Shown: positions 43,198-53,024 of the stretch, piece by piece
How positions within the stretch are numbered: position 1 is the first letter of the stretch
Layout: each line of letters begins with the position of its first letter
NCBI RefSeq assembly: GCF_900108335.1
Contig: NZ_FNVT01000002.1
Span: 1,108,499-1,172,498 of the forward strand
Length of the DNA: 64,000 nt
Direction: 5' to 3'
Source: Nonomuraea solani
Lineage (GTDB): Bacteria; Actinomycetota; Actinomycetes; Streptosporangiales; Streptosporangiaceae
The notes under the pieces: model-generated
What the model was told of the DNA's origin: nothing
The model's input: only the letters and a program-made list of their open reading frames with translations
The model's database searches: none
Translations under genes and position numbers: made by a program

Positions 43198-44319
43198 ATG
43201 TCTGAGGTTCGCCGAGGTCCGCTGTCCGGGGTGCGCGTGCTGGAGCTGGCGGGGCTCGCGCCTGGACCGTTCGCGGGGATGATGCTAGCCGATCACGGCG
43301 CGGAAGTCCTCCGAGTAGACCGGATCAAGGGGGTTTCCGACCAGCCGCGCTCGGATGTCATGGATCGCGGCAAGCACACGATCGGCCTGGATCTGAAGGC
43401 CCCCGAGGGCGTGGCGGCGTTCAAGGAGCTGGCGCGGCGGGCCGACGTGGTGATCGAGGTGTTCCGGCCGGGGGTGGCCGAGCGGCTCGGCATCGGGCCC
43501 GAGGATCTGCGCGCGGTGAACGAGCGGCTGGTGTACGGCCGCATGACCGGCTGGGGCCAGGACGGGCCGCTGGCGCCGACGGCCGGGCACGACATCGACT
43601 ACATCGCCGTCTCCGGCGTCCTGTCCATGCTGGGCCGCGAGGGGGACAAGCCGACGCCGCCGATCAACATCCTGGGCGACTTCGCCGGCGGCGGGCTCAT
43701 GCTCGCGTACGGGGTGCTGCTCGCCCTGTTCGAACGGGAGCGCACCGGTCAGGGCCGGGTGGTCGACGCGGCCATGGTGGACGGGGCGGCGATCCTGTTC
43801 TCGATGTTCTACCAGGCCGCCCAGAGCGGGCACTGGGGACCACGAGGCACGAACCTGCTGGACACCGGCGCCCCGCAGTACGACACGTACGAAACCGCCG
43901 ACGGCCGGTACGTCGCCGTCGGCTCCCTGGAGCCGCAGTTCTGGGAGACCATGGTGCGTCTCATGGGCCTGACCGACCTGCCCGACAGGAACGACAGGGC
44001 CCAGTGGCCCGCGCTCAAGGCCCGCCTGGCCGAGGAGTTCAGGTCCAGGACCCGCGCCGAGTGGGAGGCGCTCTTCGAGGGCTCCGACGCCTGCGTCTCG
44101 CCCGTGCTGTCCATGGCCGAGGCGGCCGCCCATCCGCACAACGTGGCGCGCGGCTCCTTCGTCCAGGTCGGCGGCATCACCCACCCGGTGCCCGCCCCCC
44201 GCCTGCTCGGCGTCCCGGAGCAGGACCTCTCCCCCGCCACCCGCCTGGCCGACCTGTCCGGATGGGGCCTGTCCCAGGAGGAGGCGGACAAGCTACGCGG
44301 CCAAGGAGTGCTCGCATGA
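43198..44319 (+). CDS. CoA-transferase family III / alpha-methylacyl-CoA racemase-like protein
   Basis: 373 aa from ATG 43198 (GGAGAG upstream). Family III fold: LSGVRVLELAGLAPGPFAGMMLADHGAEVLRVDR at the start, VVIEVFRPGVAERLGIGPEDL, TGWGQDGPL with the adjacent GHDIDYIAVSGVL (catalytic Asp region of Amacr). Members racemise 2-methylacyl-CoA or move CoA between acids. The following P450 starts within its stop codon, so they function together, perhaps on a branched acyl substrate, by inference. Confidence 0.9.
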   Translation: MSEVRRGPLSGVRVLELAGLAPGPFAGMMLADHGAEVLRVDRIKGVSDQPRSDVMDRGKHTIGLDLKAPEGVAAFKELARRADVVIEVFRPGVAERLGIGPEDLRAVNERLVYGRMTGWGQDGPLAPTAGHDIDYIAVSGVLSMLGREGDKPTPPINILGDFAGGGLMLAYGVLLALFERERTGQGRVVDAAMVDGAAILFSMFYQAAQSGHWGPRGTNLLDTGAPQYDTYETADGRYVAVGSLEPQFWETMVRLMGLTDLPDRNDRAQWPALKARLAEEFRSRTRAEWEALFEGSDACVSPVLSMAEAAAHPHNVARGSFVQVGGITHPVPAPRLLGVPEQDLSPATRLADLSGWGLSQEEADKLRGQGVLA

Positions 44320-45467
44320 TCGACTTACTCGACGGCGACCTGTACGCCGGCGACCCCACCCCCACCTACGCCTGGCTGCGCGAGCACGCCCCCGCCTACC
44401 ACGACACGGCCAACAACCTGTGGGGCGTCTCCCGCCACGCCGACATCTCCGCCATCGAGCGCGACCCCAAGCTCTGGACCAGCACGGTCGGCTACCGTCC
44501 CCAGCTCCCCTCGGAGCCGTCCATGATCGGCCTGGACGACCCCGAGCACGCCGAGCGCCGCCGGCTCGTCTACCGCCGCTTCACCCCCCGCTACGTACAC
44601 GAACGCTACGCCGACCGTGTGCGCGAGGTCGTCGTCGAGCTGCTGACCCGGGCGCTGGAGAAGGGCTCGGTGGACGTGGTGCCCGACCTGGCCGCGCCGC
44701 TGCCGGCCCGGATGATCGGCTGGCTGCTCGGGTTCCCCGACGAGGAGTGGCCCCGGCTCAAGCACTGGTCGGAGACCACGATCGTGGCCGGGGGCGGGCT
44801 GCGCTACGTCACGCACGAGGCCGCCGTGGCCGCGGGCGAGTACGGCCAGGCCGTGCTCGACCTGGCCGCCGAGCGCCGCGCCTGCCCGCAGGACGATCTG
44901 CTGTCGCTCTGGTGCGCCAGCCCCGCGTACGACGACCACCACCTCGCGAACGAGGCCCTGCTGCTGCTCGACGGCGGCGCCGAGACCACCAGGACGGTCA
45001 TCGCCACCGCGATCGACGCGCTGATCCGGCATCCGGACCAGTGGCGGCTGCTGCGCGAGGACCGGGGGCTGATGGAGGGGGCGGTGGAGGAGTTCATCCG
45101 GTGGACCACACCGATTCTCAACATGTGCCGCGCGGCCACCCGCGACACCTCCCTGCACGGGCAGCGGATCGCCGAGGGGCAGCAGGTGCTGCTCATGTAC
45201 GGGTCGGCGAACCGGGATCCCGGGGTGTTCGCCGATCCGGAGGTGTTCGACGTGACCAGGAGGCCGGGCGGGCACATCGCGTTCGGCCTGGGCACGCACT
45301 TCTGCCTGGGGGCGGCGCTGGCCAGGCTGGAGCTGCGGATCTTCTTCGAGGAGTGGCTGGACCGGGTCGGCTCGGCCGCCTGGGCGGACGCGGAGGGGCC
45401 GCGGATCCTGCCCAACGCCTTCGTCAGGGGCGTGACGTCGTTCCCTGTCGAACTGCGTAGTCCTTGA
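44316..45467 (+). CDS. Cytochrome P450 (third in window)
   Basis: 383 aa, ATG 44316 overlapping the CoA-transferase stop (ATGA), AAGGAG upstream. I-helix LLDGGAETTRTV, ExxR in EEFIRWTTP, haem Cys330 in FGLGTHFCLGAALARLE. The I-helix has Gly-Gly-Ala where the two other P450s have Ala-Gly. It is shorter and not closely related to them. Its 3' end overlaps the convergent FAD monooxygenase by 44 bases. Substrate unknown; coupling to the racemase-like gene suggests a CoA-linked or derived acid. Confidence 0.92.
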   Translation: MIDLLDGDLYAGDPTPTYAWLREHAPAYHDTANNLWGVSRHADISAIERDPKLWTSTVGYRPQLPSEPSMIGLDDPEHAERRRLVYRRFTPRYVHERYADRVREVVVELLTRALEKGSVDVVPDLAAPLPARMIGWLLGFPDEEWPRLKHWSETTIVAGGGLRYVTHEAAVAAGEYGQAVLDLAAERRACPQDDLLSLWCASPAYDDHHLANEALLLLDGGAETTRTVIATAIDALIRHPDQWRLLREDRGLMEGAVEEFIRWTTPILNMCRAATRDTSLHGQRIAEGQQVLLMYGSANRDPGVFADPEVFDVTRRPGGHIAFGLGTHFCLGAALARLELRIFFEEWLDRVGSAAWADAEGPRILPNAFVRGVTSFPVELRSP

Positions 45468-46647
45468 GCTCGATCGTGTCGTGCAGGCGCACACCCTTGC
45501 TGCCGGCCTTGACGACGGCCCTGGTGAGCGCGACGGGCAGGCGGGTGACCAGGCGCACGCCCTGGGTGAGCGCCCACAGGTCGAACCGGCTGCCGGGGAC
45601 GATGCTCCTGGCCGCGCGGACGGCGAAGGCGCGGCTGCGGCGGACGTATTCGGCCAGTTCGGCCTCGTAGGCCGGGAAGGCGCGCGTGTGGTCGCCGCCG
45701 TGCGCGGCCAGCTCTCCCGCCAGGATGTACGCCCCCACGACCGCCAGGCTCGTGCTCCCCCCGACGGCCGGCCCGGGGCAGTAGCCCGCGTCGCCCACCA
45801 GCGTCACCCGGCCGCGTGACCAGGTGTCCATGCGGAGCTGGGTGATCGAGTCGAAGTAGAACGCGGGCGTGCGGTCCAGCTCCGCCATGAGCCTGGGCAC
45901 CTGCCAGCCCATGCCCGCGAAGCGCTCACGCAGCAGCTCCTTCTGCCTGGCGACGTCCCGGTGGTGGTAGTCGAGCGGCTCCGGCGTCCTGAACAGGAAC
46001 ACCGCCCGCGCGTCGGACATGTGGGCGGCGCCGTACATTCCGGCCATCCTGCCCACCCCCGCGATGCCCTCCATGCGGCCGTCCAGACCCAGGTGGTTGG
46101 GCACCGAGACGACGGCCAGATAGGCGCCGATCCAGGTGGTGAAGTCCGACTCGGGGCCGAAGACCAGGCGGCGTACGTTGGAGTGCAGGCCGTCGGCGCC
46201 CACCACGAGGTCGTAGGAGTCGGTCCGGCCGCTGTCGAACGCCACCTCGCCGTTGTCCGCGATCGAGGCGATGGAGTCGCCGAAGACGTAGCCGACGTCG
46301 TCGCGGGTGGCGTCGTAGAGGATCTCGCTGAGGTCGTCGCGCATGATCTCGACGTGCCGGTTGGAGACGGCGGCCATGAGGCGGCGCACCTCCAGCTCCA
46401 CCGGGCGCGCGACGCCCTCCCGGTACATGGTCAGCCGCTCGGTGCCGGTCTTGGCGGCCAGCACGGGCTCCAGCACGCCCATCCGCTCCACGATGTCCAT
46501 CGCGGGCCTGAACAGGTCGATCGCGTGGCCGCCCGTCTTCCGCAGCGCCGGGGCCCGTTCGACGACGGTGACGTCGTGGCCGTACTTGTGCAGCCAGTAC
46601 GCCAGCACCGGCCCCGCGACGCTCGCTCCCGAGATCAGGATCCTCAT
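45424..46647 (-). CDS. FAD-dependent aromatic hydroxylase-type monooxygenase
   Basis: 407 aa from ATG 46647 with TAAGGAGGGGG upstream. FAD GxGxxG-type ISGASVAGPVLAYWLHKYGHDVTVVERAP, DG motif YDLVVGADGLHSNVRRL, second FAD motif VTLVGDAGYCPGPAVGGSTSLAVVGAYILAGEL in outline (GD motif). The class A flavin monooxygenases hydroxylate aromatics or inactivate antibiotics such as tetracycline and rifampicin (known). Divergent from a TetR gene across a perfect inverted repeat, so it is inducible by a ligand. Confidence 0.88.
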   Translation of the reverse strand: MRILISGASVAGPVLAYWLHKYGHDVTVVERAPALRKTGGHAIDLFRPAMDIVERMGVLEPVLAAKTGTERLTMYREGVARPVELEVRRLMAAVSNRHVEIMRDDLSEILYDATRDDVGYVFGDSIASIADNGEVAFDSGRTDSYDLVVGADGLHSNVRRLVFGPESDFTTWIGAYLAVVSVPNHLGLDGRMEGIAGVGRMAGMYGAAHMSDARAVFLFRTPEPLDYHHRDVARQKELLRERFAGMGWQVPRLMAELDRTPAFYFDSITQLRMDTWSRGRVTLVGDAGYCPGPAVGGSTSLAVVGAYILAGELAAHGGDHTRAFPAYEAELAEYVRRSRAFAVRAARSIVPGSRFDLWALTQGVRLVTRLPVALTRAVVKAGSKGVRLHDTIELKDYAVRQGTTSRP

Positions 46648-46655
46648 GACCCCCT

Positions 46656-46713
46656 CCTTACCTTCCGTTAAGTAAGGACGGTAACACGCAGGCTTACTTA
46701 ACGGAAGGTAAGG
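46656..46713. promoter_or_regulatory. Perfect 21-bp inverted repeat: double TetR operator
   Basis: The 21-base arms at 46656-46676 and 46693-46713 are exact inverted copies with a 16-base spacer; each arm (CTTACTTAACGGAAGGTAAG type) is itself an imperfect dyad with CTTAC/GTAAG ends. One arm overlaps the FAD monooxygenase ribosome site, the other lies 16 bases before the tetR start. Confidence 0.85.
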
Positions 46714-46728
46714 GATATATTTGGCATC

Positions 46729-47259
46729 ATGCCCAGTGACACCAAGGAACGCATCCAGGCGGTGGCGCGCGAGCTGTTCATGCGGCAGGGCGTGCAGAAC
46801 ACCAGCCTGCGCCAGATCTCCGACCGGCTGGGCATTACCAAGCCGGCGCTCTACTACCACTTCTCCTCACGCGAGGACCTGGTGCGCAGCATCGTGCAGC
46901 CGATGGTGGAGGACGTCGAGCGGTTCGTCGCCACGCGCGGTCAGGGCGAGGCGGGGAAACTGCTGGAGGACTATTTCGACCTCGTCTGGCAGCACCGCGA
47001 GGTGATCGTGATGGTGATGCAGGACATGTCCACGCTGGCGTATCTCGACCTGGGCCAGCGCATGTTCGACTGGCGGCGGCGGCTGATCACGCTGCTGCTC
47101 GGCCCGGAGCTCACCCAGGCGCAGCACATCCGGGCGACGGTGGCGCTCGGCGGAATGTCCGACTGCACGGTGGAATATGCCCACCTGCCGCCGGAGGAGG
47201 TCAAGCCGGCGGCCGTCGAAGCGGCGGCCGCCGCGCTCGGACTTCAGACGGCGATGTAG
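46729..47259 (+). CDS. TetR-family transcriptional regulator
   Basis: 176 aa. N-terminal HTH: ERIQAVARELFMRQGVQNTSLRQISDRLGITKPALYYHFSSREDL in outline (about 7-50), followed by a ligand-binding helical domain (WQHREVIVMVMQDMS; MFDWRRRLITLLL). Divergent from the FAD monooxygenase, which it most likely represses together with itself through the double operator at 46656-46713. The 3' end overlaps the convergent GyrI-like gene by 16 bases. Confidence 0.92.
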   Translation: MPSDTKERIQAVARELFMRQGVQNTSLRQISDRLGITKPALYYHFSSREDLVRSIVQPMVEDVERFVATRGQGEAGKLLEDYFDLVWQHREVIVMVMQDMSTLAYLDLGQRMFDWRRRLITLLLGPELTQAQHIRATVALGGMSDCTVEYAHLPPEEVKPAAVEAAAAALGLQTAM

Positions 47260-47696
47260 AGATCGGCGCCGTCCGGGTGGTGCACTTCGAGATCCGTCGT
47301 GAACGCCCGCGACGGCGTTCCCCCCGACTCGGTGTGCTTCCACACCTGCTGCCACGCCTCCACCAGCGACTGAGGCATCGGGCCGCGGGCCGCCAGCTTC
47401 AGCGACTGCACGGCCGGCACGCGCACGGCCACCATGCCCTCGGGCAGCCGGGGCACGGTGCGCACCCCGGTGCCGACGATCTGTGTGTAGGCGCCGTTGT
47501 GGTCGCTCTCGTAATCGGTCAGCACCGCGTACAGATTCTCGTCAAGGCGGCCGGGTACGTGCGCGAAAGCCCCCGGCGCGCCCGCCCGCTGCCACAGCGT
47601 GGGCAGTTTGGCCCGCGCCGGATCCATTTCCTCGGCGTTGGTGGTGCGTACGGCGAAACCGACCACCACCAGTTCGGCCCGTTCTGTGACGTCCAC
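47244..47696 (-). CDS. GyrI-like / effector-binding domain protein
   Basis: 150 aa from GTG 47696, which has GGAGG four bases upstream. TERAELVVVGFAVRTTNAEEMDPA, LYAVLTDYESDHNGAYTQIVGTGV, VPAVQSLKLAARGPMPQSLVEAWQQV and a C-terminal FTTDLEVHHPDGADLYIAV follow the pattern of AraC-effector-binding/GyrI-like proteins (E. coli YdeE-type) that bind small molecules without DNA-binding domain. Ligand unknown. Its end overlaps the tetR end; the open frame far upstream is on the opposite strand of guaB1 and spurious. Confidence 0.8.
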   Translation of the reverse strand: MDVTERAELVVVGFAVRTTNAEEMDPARAKLPTLWQRAGAPGAFAHVPGRLDENLYAVLTDYESDHNGAYTQIVGTGVRTVPRLPEGMVAVRVPAVQSLKLAARGPMPQSLVEAWQQVWKHTESGGTPSRAFTTDLEVHHPDGADLYIAV

Positions 47697-47765
47697 AGGT
47701 CCTCCCTCCCCAAAAGTGTCCCGGCCGATCATAAGCCCCCGCGAATGGGGGAAACCCCTTGATGA

Positions 47766-49232
<1,467 letters not shown>

Positions 49233-49233
49233 C

Positions 49234-49989
49234 CTAGGTCCTGCGCCAGCCGCCCGCCGCGTTGATGCCGCCGTCGACGTGCACCGTCGTGCCCGTCACG
49301 AACCTGGCCAGCTCGCCGGCCAGGAACACCGCCGCCCCCGCCGCGTCGCAGGGCCGCCCGAGGTGGCCGAGCGGCGGGACGCGGACCGGGTCGTAGGGCA
49401 GCGGGCGGGCCAGCATGCGCTCGCGGACGCCCGCCTCGCCCTCGGTCTGCAGCGCGTCGGGGGCGATCGCGTTCACCCTGATGCCCCTGGGGGCCAGCTC
49501 CAGCGCGAGCGTCTTCGTGAGGCTGTCGAGGGCCGCCTTCATGGCCGCGTACACGGCGAACCCGGGCGCCGCCTGGTGCGCCTCGCTCGACGTCACGTTG
49601 ATGATCGAGGAGCCGGGCGGCATCATCGGCAGCAGCCGCCTGATCATGCCGGTGACCTGCGTGAAGTTCTCCTCGATGAGGATCTGCTCGCCGCGTGGCG
49701 AGGTGTCGGCGAAGCCGGCGTGGAATGTGCCGCCGGCGTTGTTGACCAGCACGTCCACCCGGCCCCAGCGTTCGCGTACGGCCTGCGCGAACACCTCCAC
49801 CGCCACCTGGTCGCGCACGTCGAGCGTCATCGCGAGCTCCGCCTGCGGCTTGTCACGGTCACAGACCGCAACATGCGCCCCGAACGCGGCGAAAGCCTCG
49901 GCGATGGCCAGCCCGATGCCTCTGGCCGCCCCGGTGACGACGGCCACGCGGCCGGTGAGCAGGATCGCGTCGGGAGAAAGGGCGGCCAT
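49234..49989 (-). CDS. Short-chain dehydrogenase/reductase
   Basis: 251 aa SDR. Cofactor-binding VVTGAARGIGLAIAEAFAAFG, NNAGG, active-site Ser in INVTSSEAHQAAPGFAVYAAMKAAL (YAAMK Tyr/Lys). The Asp after the second strand (VAVCDRDKP) indicates NAD(H) preference. Ends two bases from the convergent guaB1. Substrate unknown. Confidence 0.9.
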   Translation of the reverse strand: MAALSPDAILLTGRVAVVTGAARGIGLAIAEAFAAFGAHVAVCDRDKPQAELAMTLDVRDQVAVEVFAQAVRERWGRVDVLVNNAGGTFHAGFADTSPRGEQILIEENFTQVTGMIRRLLPMMPPGSSIINVTSSEAHQAAPGFAVYAAMKAALDSLTKTLALELAPRGIRVNAIAPDALQTEGEAGVRERMLARPLPYDPVRVPPLGHLGRPCDAAGAAVFLAGELARFVTGTTVHVDGGINAAGGWRRT

Positions 49990-50057
49990 GAACGATGACG
50001 ATATCCCGACGGCATAGAGTCGTCGGGTCCATTCTCATCCGTTAACAGGAGCACTTC

Positions 50058-50432
50058 GTGGCACTCGAAAAGCCCGAGATCGACTTCCCGGGGGGCAACC
50101 CGCCCGCCGACCTGGAGATCGAGGACCTTACCGTGGGCGACGGCCCGGAGGCCAAGGCCGGTCAGAACGTAAGCGTGCACTACGTGGGCGTCTCGTTCTC
50201 GAGCGGGGAGGAGTTCGACGCGTCGTGGAACCGCGGCCAGCCGTTCGAGTTCCCCCTCGGCGGGGGGCGCGTCATCGGGGGCTGGGACCGCGGTGTCCAG
50301 GGCATGAAGGTCGGTGGCCGGCGCAAGCTGGTCATTCCGCCGCACCTCGGTTACGGCACCCGTGGCGCTCCGCCGCGGATCAAGCCCAACGAGACGCTGA
50401 TCTTCGTCGTCGACCTGCTCGGCGTGAGCTGA
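50058..50432 (+). CDS. FKBP-type peptidyl-prolyl cis-trans isomerase
   Basis: 124 aa, GTG start with AGGAG six bases upstream. Minimal one-domain FKBP: AKAGQNVSVHYVGVSFSSGEEFDASWNRG, PFEFPLGGGRVIGGWDRGVQGMKVGGRRKLVIPPHLGYG in outline. Conserved Tyr, Asp, Trp and Gly residues of the pocket are present. Cytosolic folding helper; no signal sequence. Confidence 0.95.
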   Translation: MALEKPEIDFPGGNPPADLEIEDLTVGDGPEAKAGQNVSVHYVGVSFSSGEEFDASWNRGQPFEFPLGGGRVIGGWDRGVQGMKVGGRRKLVIPPHLGYGTRGAPPRIKPNETLIFVVDLLGVS

Positions 50433-50563
50433 TCAGTCTTTGCTGATCGGTCTTTGCTGATCACTGGCGCGGGCCGCCTGGTGTGGCGGCCCGCGCCGAC
50501 ACCCGCCACCGACATGTCGATATCAAGTGGGGATTTGTCGGCGGCGTGAGGCACGATAGGCGT

Positions 50564-52087
50564 GTGCTTCTGATCGACGTGGTACGAGTTTCCGAGGCGG
50601 TGACGCGCACGTCCGCCAGGCTTGGCAAGATCGGCCATCTGGCGGAGCTCCTTGGCCGGGTGGGCCCCGACGAGGCGGAGATCGCCATCTCCTACCTCTC
50701 GGGTGAGCTGCCCCAGCGGCAGGTGGGCGTGGGCTGGCGCACGCTTGAGGAAACCCCGCAGCCCAAACTCGCCGCCACCGCCACGCTGACCCAGACGGAC
50801 GAGCTGCTCAGCCGGATCAAGGCCGTCTCCGGGCAGGGCTCGCAGGCGGCGCGCCGGGCCCTGGTGACCGACTTGTTCGCCGGGCTGACGAGCCAGGAGC
50901 AGCAGTTCATGCGGCGCCTGCTCTTCGGTGAGCTGCGGCAGGGCGCGCTCGACGGCGTCATGATCGAGGCGGTGGCCAAGGCGTCCGGCGCGCCCTCGGC
51001 CGACGTGCGCCGCGCGCTCACCCTGCGCGGCTGGCTGCCCGCCGTGGGGGCGGCCGCGCTGGCCGGTGGGGTGGCGGCGCTGCGCGAGTTCCGGCTGGAG
51101 GTGGGGCGGGCGGTCTCGCCGATGCTGGCGGGCAGCGCGCCCAACGTGACCGCCGCGCTGGAGAAGGCCGGCGCCCCGGCGGCGCTGGAGTGGAAGCTCG
51201 ACGGCGTGCGCGTGCAGGCGCATCGGTCGGGATCGGAGGTGCGGGTCTTCACCCGCACGCTCGACGACATCACGTCGCAGGTGCCCGAGCTGGTCGAGGC
51301 CGTGCTGGCGATGCCGTCGGCCGATCTGGTGCTCGACGGCGAGGTGCTCGCCCTGCGGCCCGACGGGCGGCCGCATCCGTTCCAGGTGACGGCGAGCCGC
51401 GTCTCCAGCAAGCTGGAGGTGGCGCGGCTGCGCGAGCGGACGCCGCTGAGCGTGTTCTTCTTCGACGCGCTGCGGGTCGACGGCGCCGACCTGCTCGATC
51501 TGCCCTACTCCCAGCGTCAGGAGGCTCTGGCGCGTACGGTGCCGCCGGAGTTGCTGACGCCCCGGCTGGTGACGGGCGATGTGGCGGAGGCGGAGAAGTT
51601 CTTCACCGACGTGGTCAAGGCGGGCCACGAGGGCCTGGTGGTCAAGTCGCCCGCTTCGGTTTACGCGGCGGGCCGGCGGGGCGCGGGCTGGATCAAGGTC
51701 AAGCCGCGCCACACGCTCGACCTGGTGGTCCTCGCCGCCGAGTGGGGGCATGGGCGGCGCGAGGGCAAGCTGTCCAACCTGCATCTGGGGGCTCGTGACC
51801 CGGAGGGCGGGTTCGTGATGCTGGGCAAGACGTTCAAGGGGCTGACGGACGAGCTGCTGGCCTGGCAGACCGAGCGCTTTCTGGAGCTGGCCGAGGGGCC
51901 CACCGACGAGTGGACGGTCATGTTGCGGCCCGAGCTGGTGGTGGAGATCGCCTTCGACGGGGTGCAGCGGTCGCCTCGTTATCCGGGGGGCATGGCACTG
52001 CGGTTCGCGCGGGTGCTGCGCTATCGGCCGGACAAGCGGGTCGAGGAGGCCGACACGGTGGAGACGGTTCGCTCGCTGATGCTCTGA
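50564..52087 (+). CDS. ligB: ATP-dependent DNA ligase (LigB type)
   Basis: 507 aa from GTG 50564, where the mycobacterial LigB-like N-terminus ([22 protein letters not shown]) begins. N-terminal DNA-binding helical domain, then adenylation domain with AMP-accepting Lys211 in [22 protein letters not shown] and the motif V WIKVKP, and an OB-fold C-terminus. Non-essential accessory ligase in actinobacteria, working beside NAD-dependent LigA (known). No Shine-Dalgarno site; possibly leaderless. Confidence 0.93.
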   Translation: MLLIDVVRVSEAVTRTSARLGKIGHLAELLGRVGPDEAEIAISYLSGELPQRQVGVGWRTLEETPQPKLAATATLTQTDELLSRIKAVSGQGSQAARRALVTDLFAGLTSQEQQFMRRLLFGELRQGALDGVMIEAVAKASGAPSADVRRALTLRGWLPAVGAAALAGGVAALREFRLEVGRAVSPMLAGSAPNVTAALEKAGAPAALEWKLDGVRVQAHRSGSEVRVFTRTLDDITSQVPELVEAVLAMPSADLVLDGEVLALRPDGRPHPFQVTASRVSSKLEVARLRERTPLSVFFFDALRVDGADLLDLPYSQRQEALARTVPPELLTPRLVTGDVAEAEKFFTDVVKAGHEGLVVKSPASVYAAGRRGAGWIKVKPRHTLDLVVLAAEWGHGRREGKLSNLHLGARDPEGGFVMLGKTFKGLTDELLAWQTERFLELAEGPTDEWTVMLRPELVVEIAFDGVQRSPRYPGGMALRFARVLRYRPDKRVEEADTVETVRSLML

Positions 52088-52341
52088 GCGCCGACTTCTC
52101 CGGTTCGCCGGAAACCTGAAGATCCTCGGCGTACGCTCGGCGTTCTAGGCGACTTGTGGCATAAGTGAGATATTTCACTGGACATCCCATTAAGTTGCCT
52201 TTACCTGCTGTTTGTCGCATATGTTCGTGCTCGCTGCGCGGGATCCCCTGCCGCGCCCGCGGATCGGCCCCCGTATGCCCCCGCCCCCCTGACGGTCCGG
52301 CCTTTCCTCGCCCTGTCCCCTAGCTAGGACCGTGGTTTACC
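52088..52341. other. ligB-rlpA intergenic region
   Basis: 254 bp. An AT-richer patch at 52160-52225 (TGAGATATTTCACTGG, then GCATATG) is the only base-composition change and may hold the rlpA promoter. I looked for the ydaO/c-di-AMP riboswitch found before many cell-wall lytic genes and did not find its conserved core. Confidence 0.4.
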
Positions 52342-53022
52342 TTGGGCCAGCACACACGTCAGCCGTCTCCCCAGGAGCGGAAGCCGTCCTCCTCCGGCAA
52401 GCGCCGCTGGGCAGCGGTGGCCGCCGGCGCCGCCGTCGTGGCCGCCGCCTCCACCACCGCCTGGGCCGCCATCGACTCCCCGAAGCGCGACACGTCCTTG
52501 AGCGCCAAGTCGGCTCCCAACCCGTCGCGCCCCTCCACCCCGGCCCCCAAACCCCCGGCCGCCGCCCAGCCTTCGCCCTCGTCTTCGCCTTCGTCGTCGT
52601 CGCCTTCGTCTTCGGAGGTCACGGCGTCTCCCGCGAAGCCCCCACGGGCCGCCAAGCCCTCACAGACCGCCAAGCCCTCACAGGTCGCCAAGCCGATCAA
52701 GACGAAGGCCGCGAAGCCCAGGTTCAAGGTGCTCTCGACCGGCAGGTGCGGCGCCTCGTACTACGGCGACCCGCAGATGACGGCCAGCGGCGAACGCTTC
52801 AACCCGGCGGCCATGACCGCCGCGCACAAGACCTTGCCGCTGGGCAGCAAGGTCCGCGTCACCAACCCGGACAACGGCGACTCGGTCACGGTCCGCATCA
52901 ACGACCGCGGCCCGTACATCGGGGGCCGCTGCCTCGACCTCTCAAGGGCCGCCTTCGCCGCCATCGGCAACATCGGTGCTGGCGTGATGCGCGTCAAGTA
53001 CGAGGTCCTGGCCAAGAACTAG
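52342..53022 (+). CDS. RlpA-like secreted double-psi beta-barrel lytic protein
   Basis: 226 aa, TTG start (the only in-frame start after a stop at 52321). Basic N-terminus and hydrophobic segment KRRWAAVAAGAAVVAAASTTAWA, a Ser/Pro/Lys-rich linker (about 45-130), then the DPBB domain (GASYYGDPQMTASGERF, TLPLGSKVRVTN, VRINDRGPYIGGRCLDLS) whose Asp in NDRGP is the lytic transglycosylase-type acid. RlpA family acts on denuded peptidoglycan strands. An IS element is inserted exactly at its stop codon; the target duplication retains the TAG. Confidence 0.88.
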   Translation: MGQHTRQPSPQERKPSSSGKRRWAAVAAGAAVVAAASTTAWAAIDSPKRDTSLSAKSAPNPSRPSTPAPKPPAAAQPSPSSSPSSSSPSSSEVTASPAKPPRAAKPSQTAKPSQVAKPIKTKAAKPRFKVLSTGRCGASYYGDPQMTASGERFNPAAMTAAHKTLPLGSKVRVTNPDNGDSVTVRINDRGPYIGGRCLDLSRAAFAAIGNIGAGVMRVKYEVLAKN

Positions 53023-53024
53023 CC
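53017..53024. repeat. Left target-site duplication AACTAGCC of the IS4 element
   Basis: AACTAGCC immediately precedes the left end (CCAAGG) of the element, and is repeated at 54557-54564 after the right end. 8 bp fits IS4-family duplications. It contains the rlpA stop codon. Confidence 0.9.

Noticed and set aside
45424..45467. Frameshift or misassembly suspected from the 44-bp overlap of P450 and monooxygenase ends
   Set aside because: Both proteins reach normal family C-termini; convergent overlaps of this size occur elsewhere here (47244-47259).
52088..52341. ydaO-type c-di-AMP riboswitch before rlpA
   Set aside because: Known before actinomycete cell-wall lytic genes, but the conserved core is not recognisable here.
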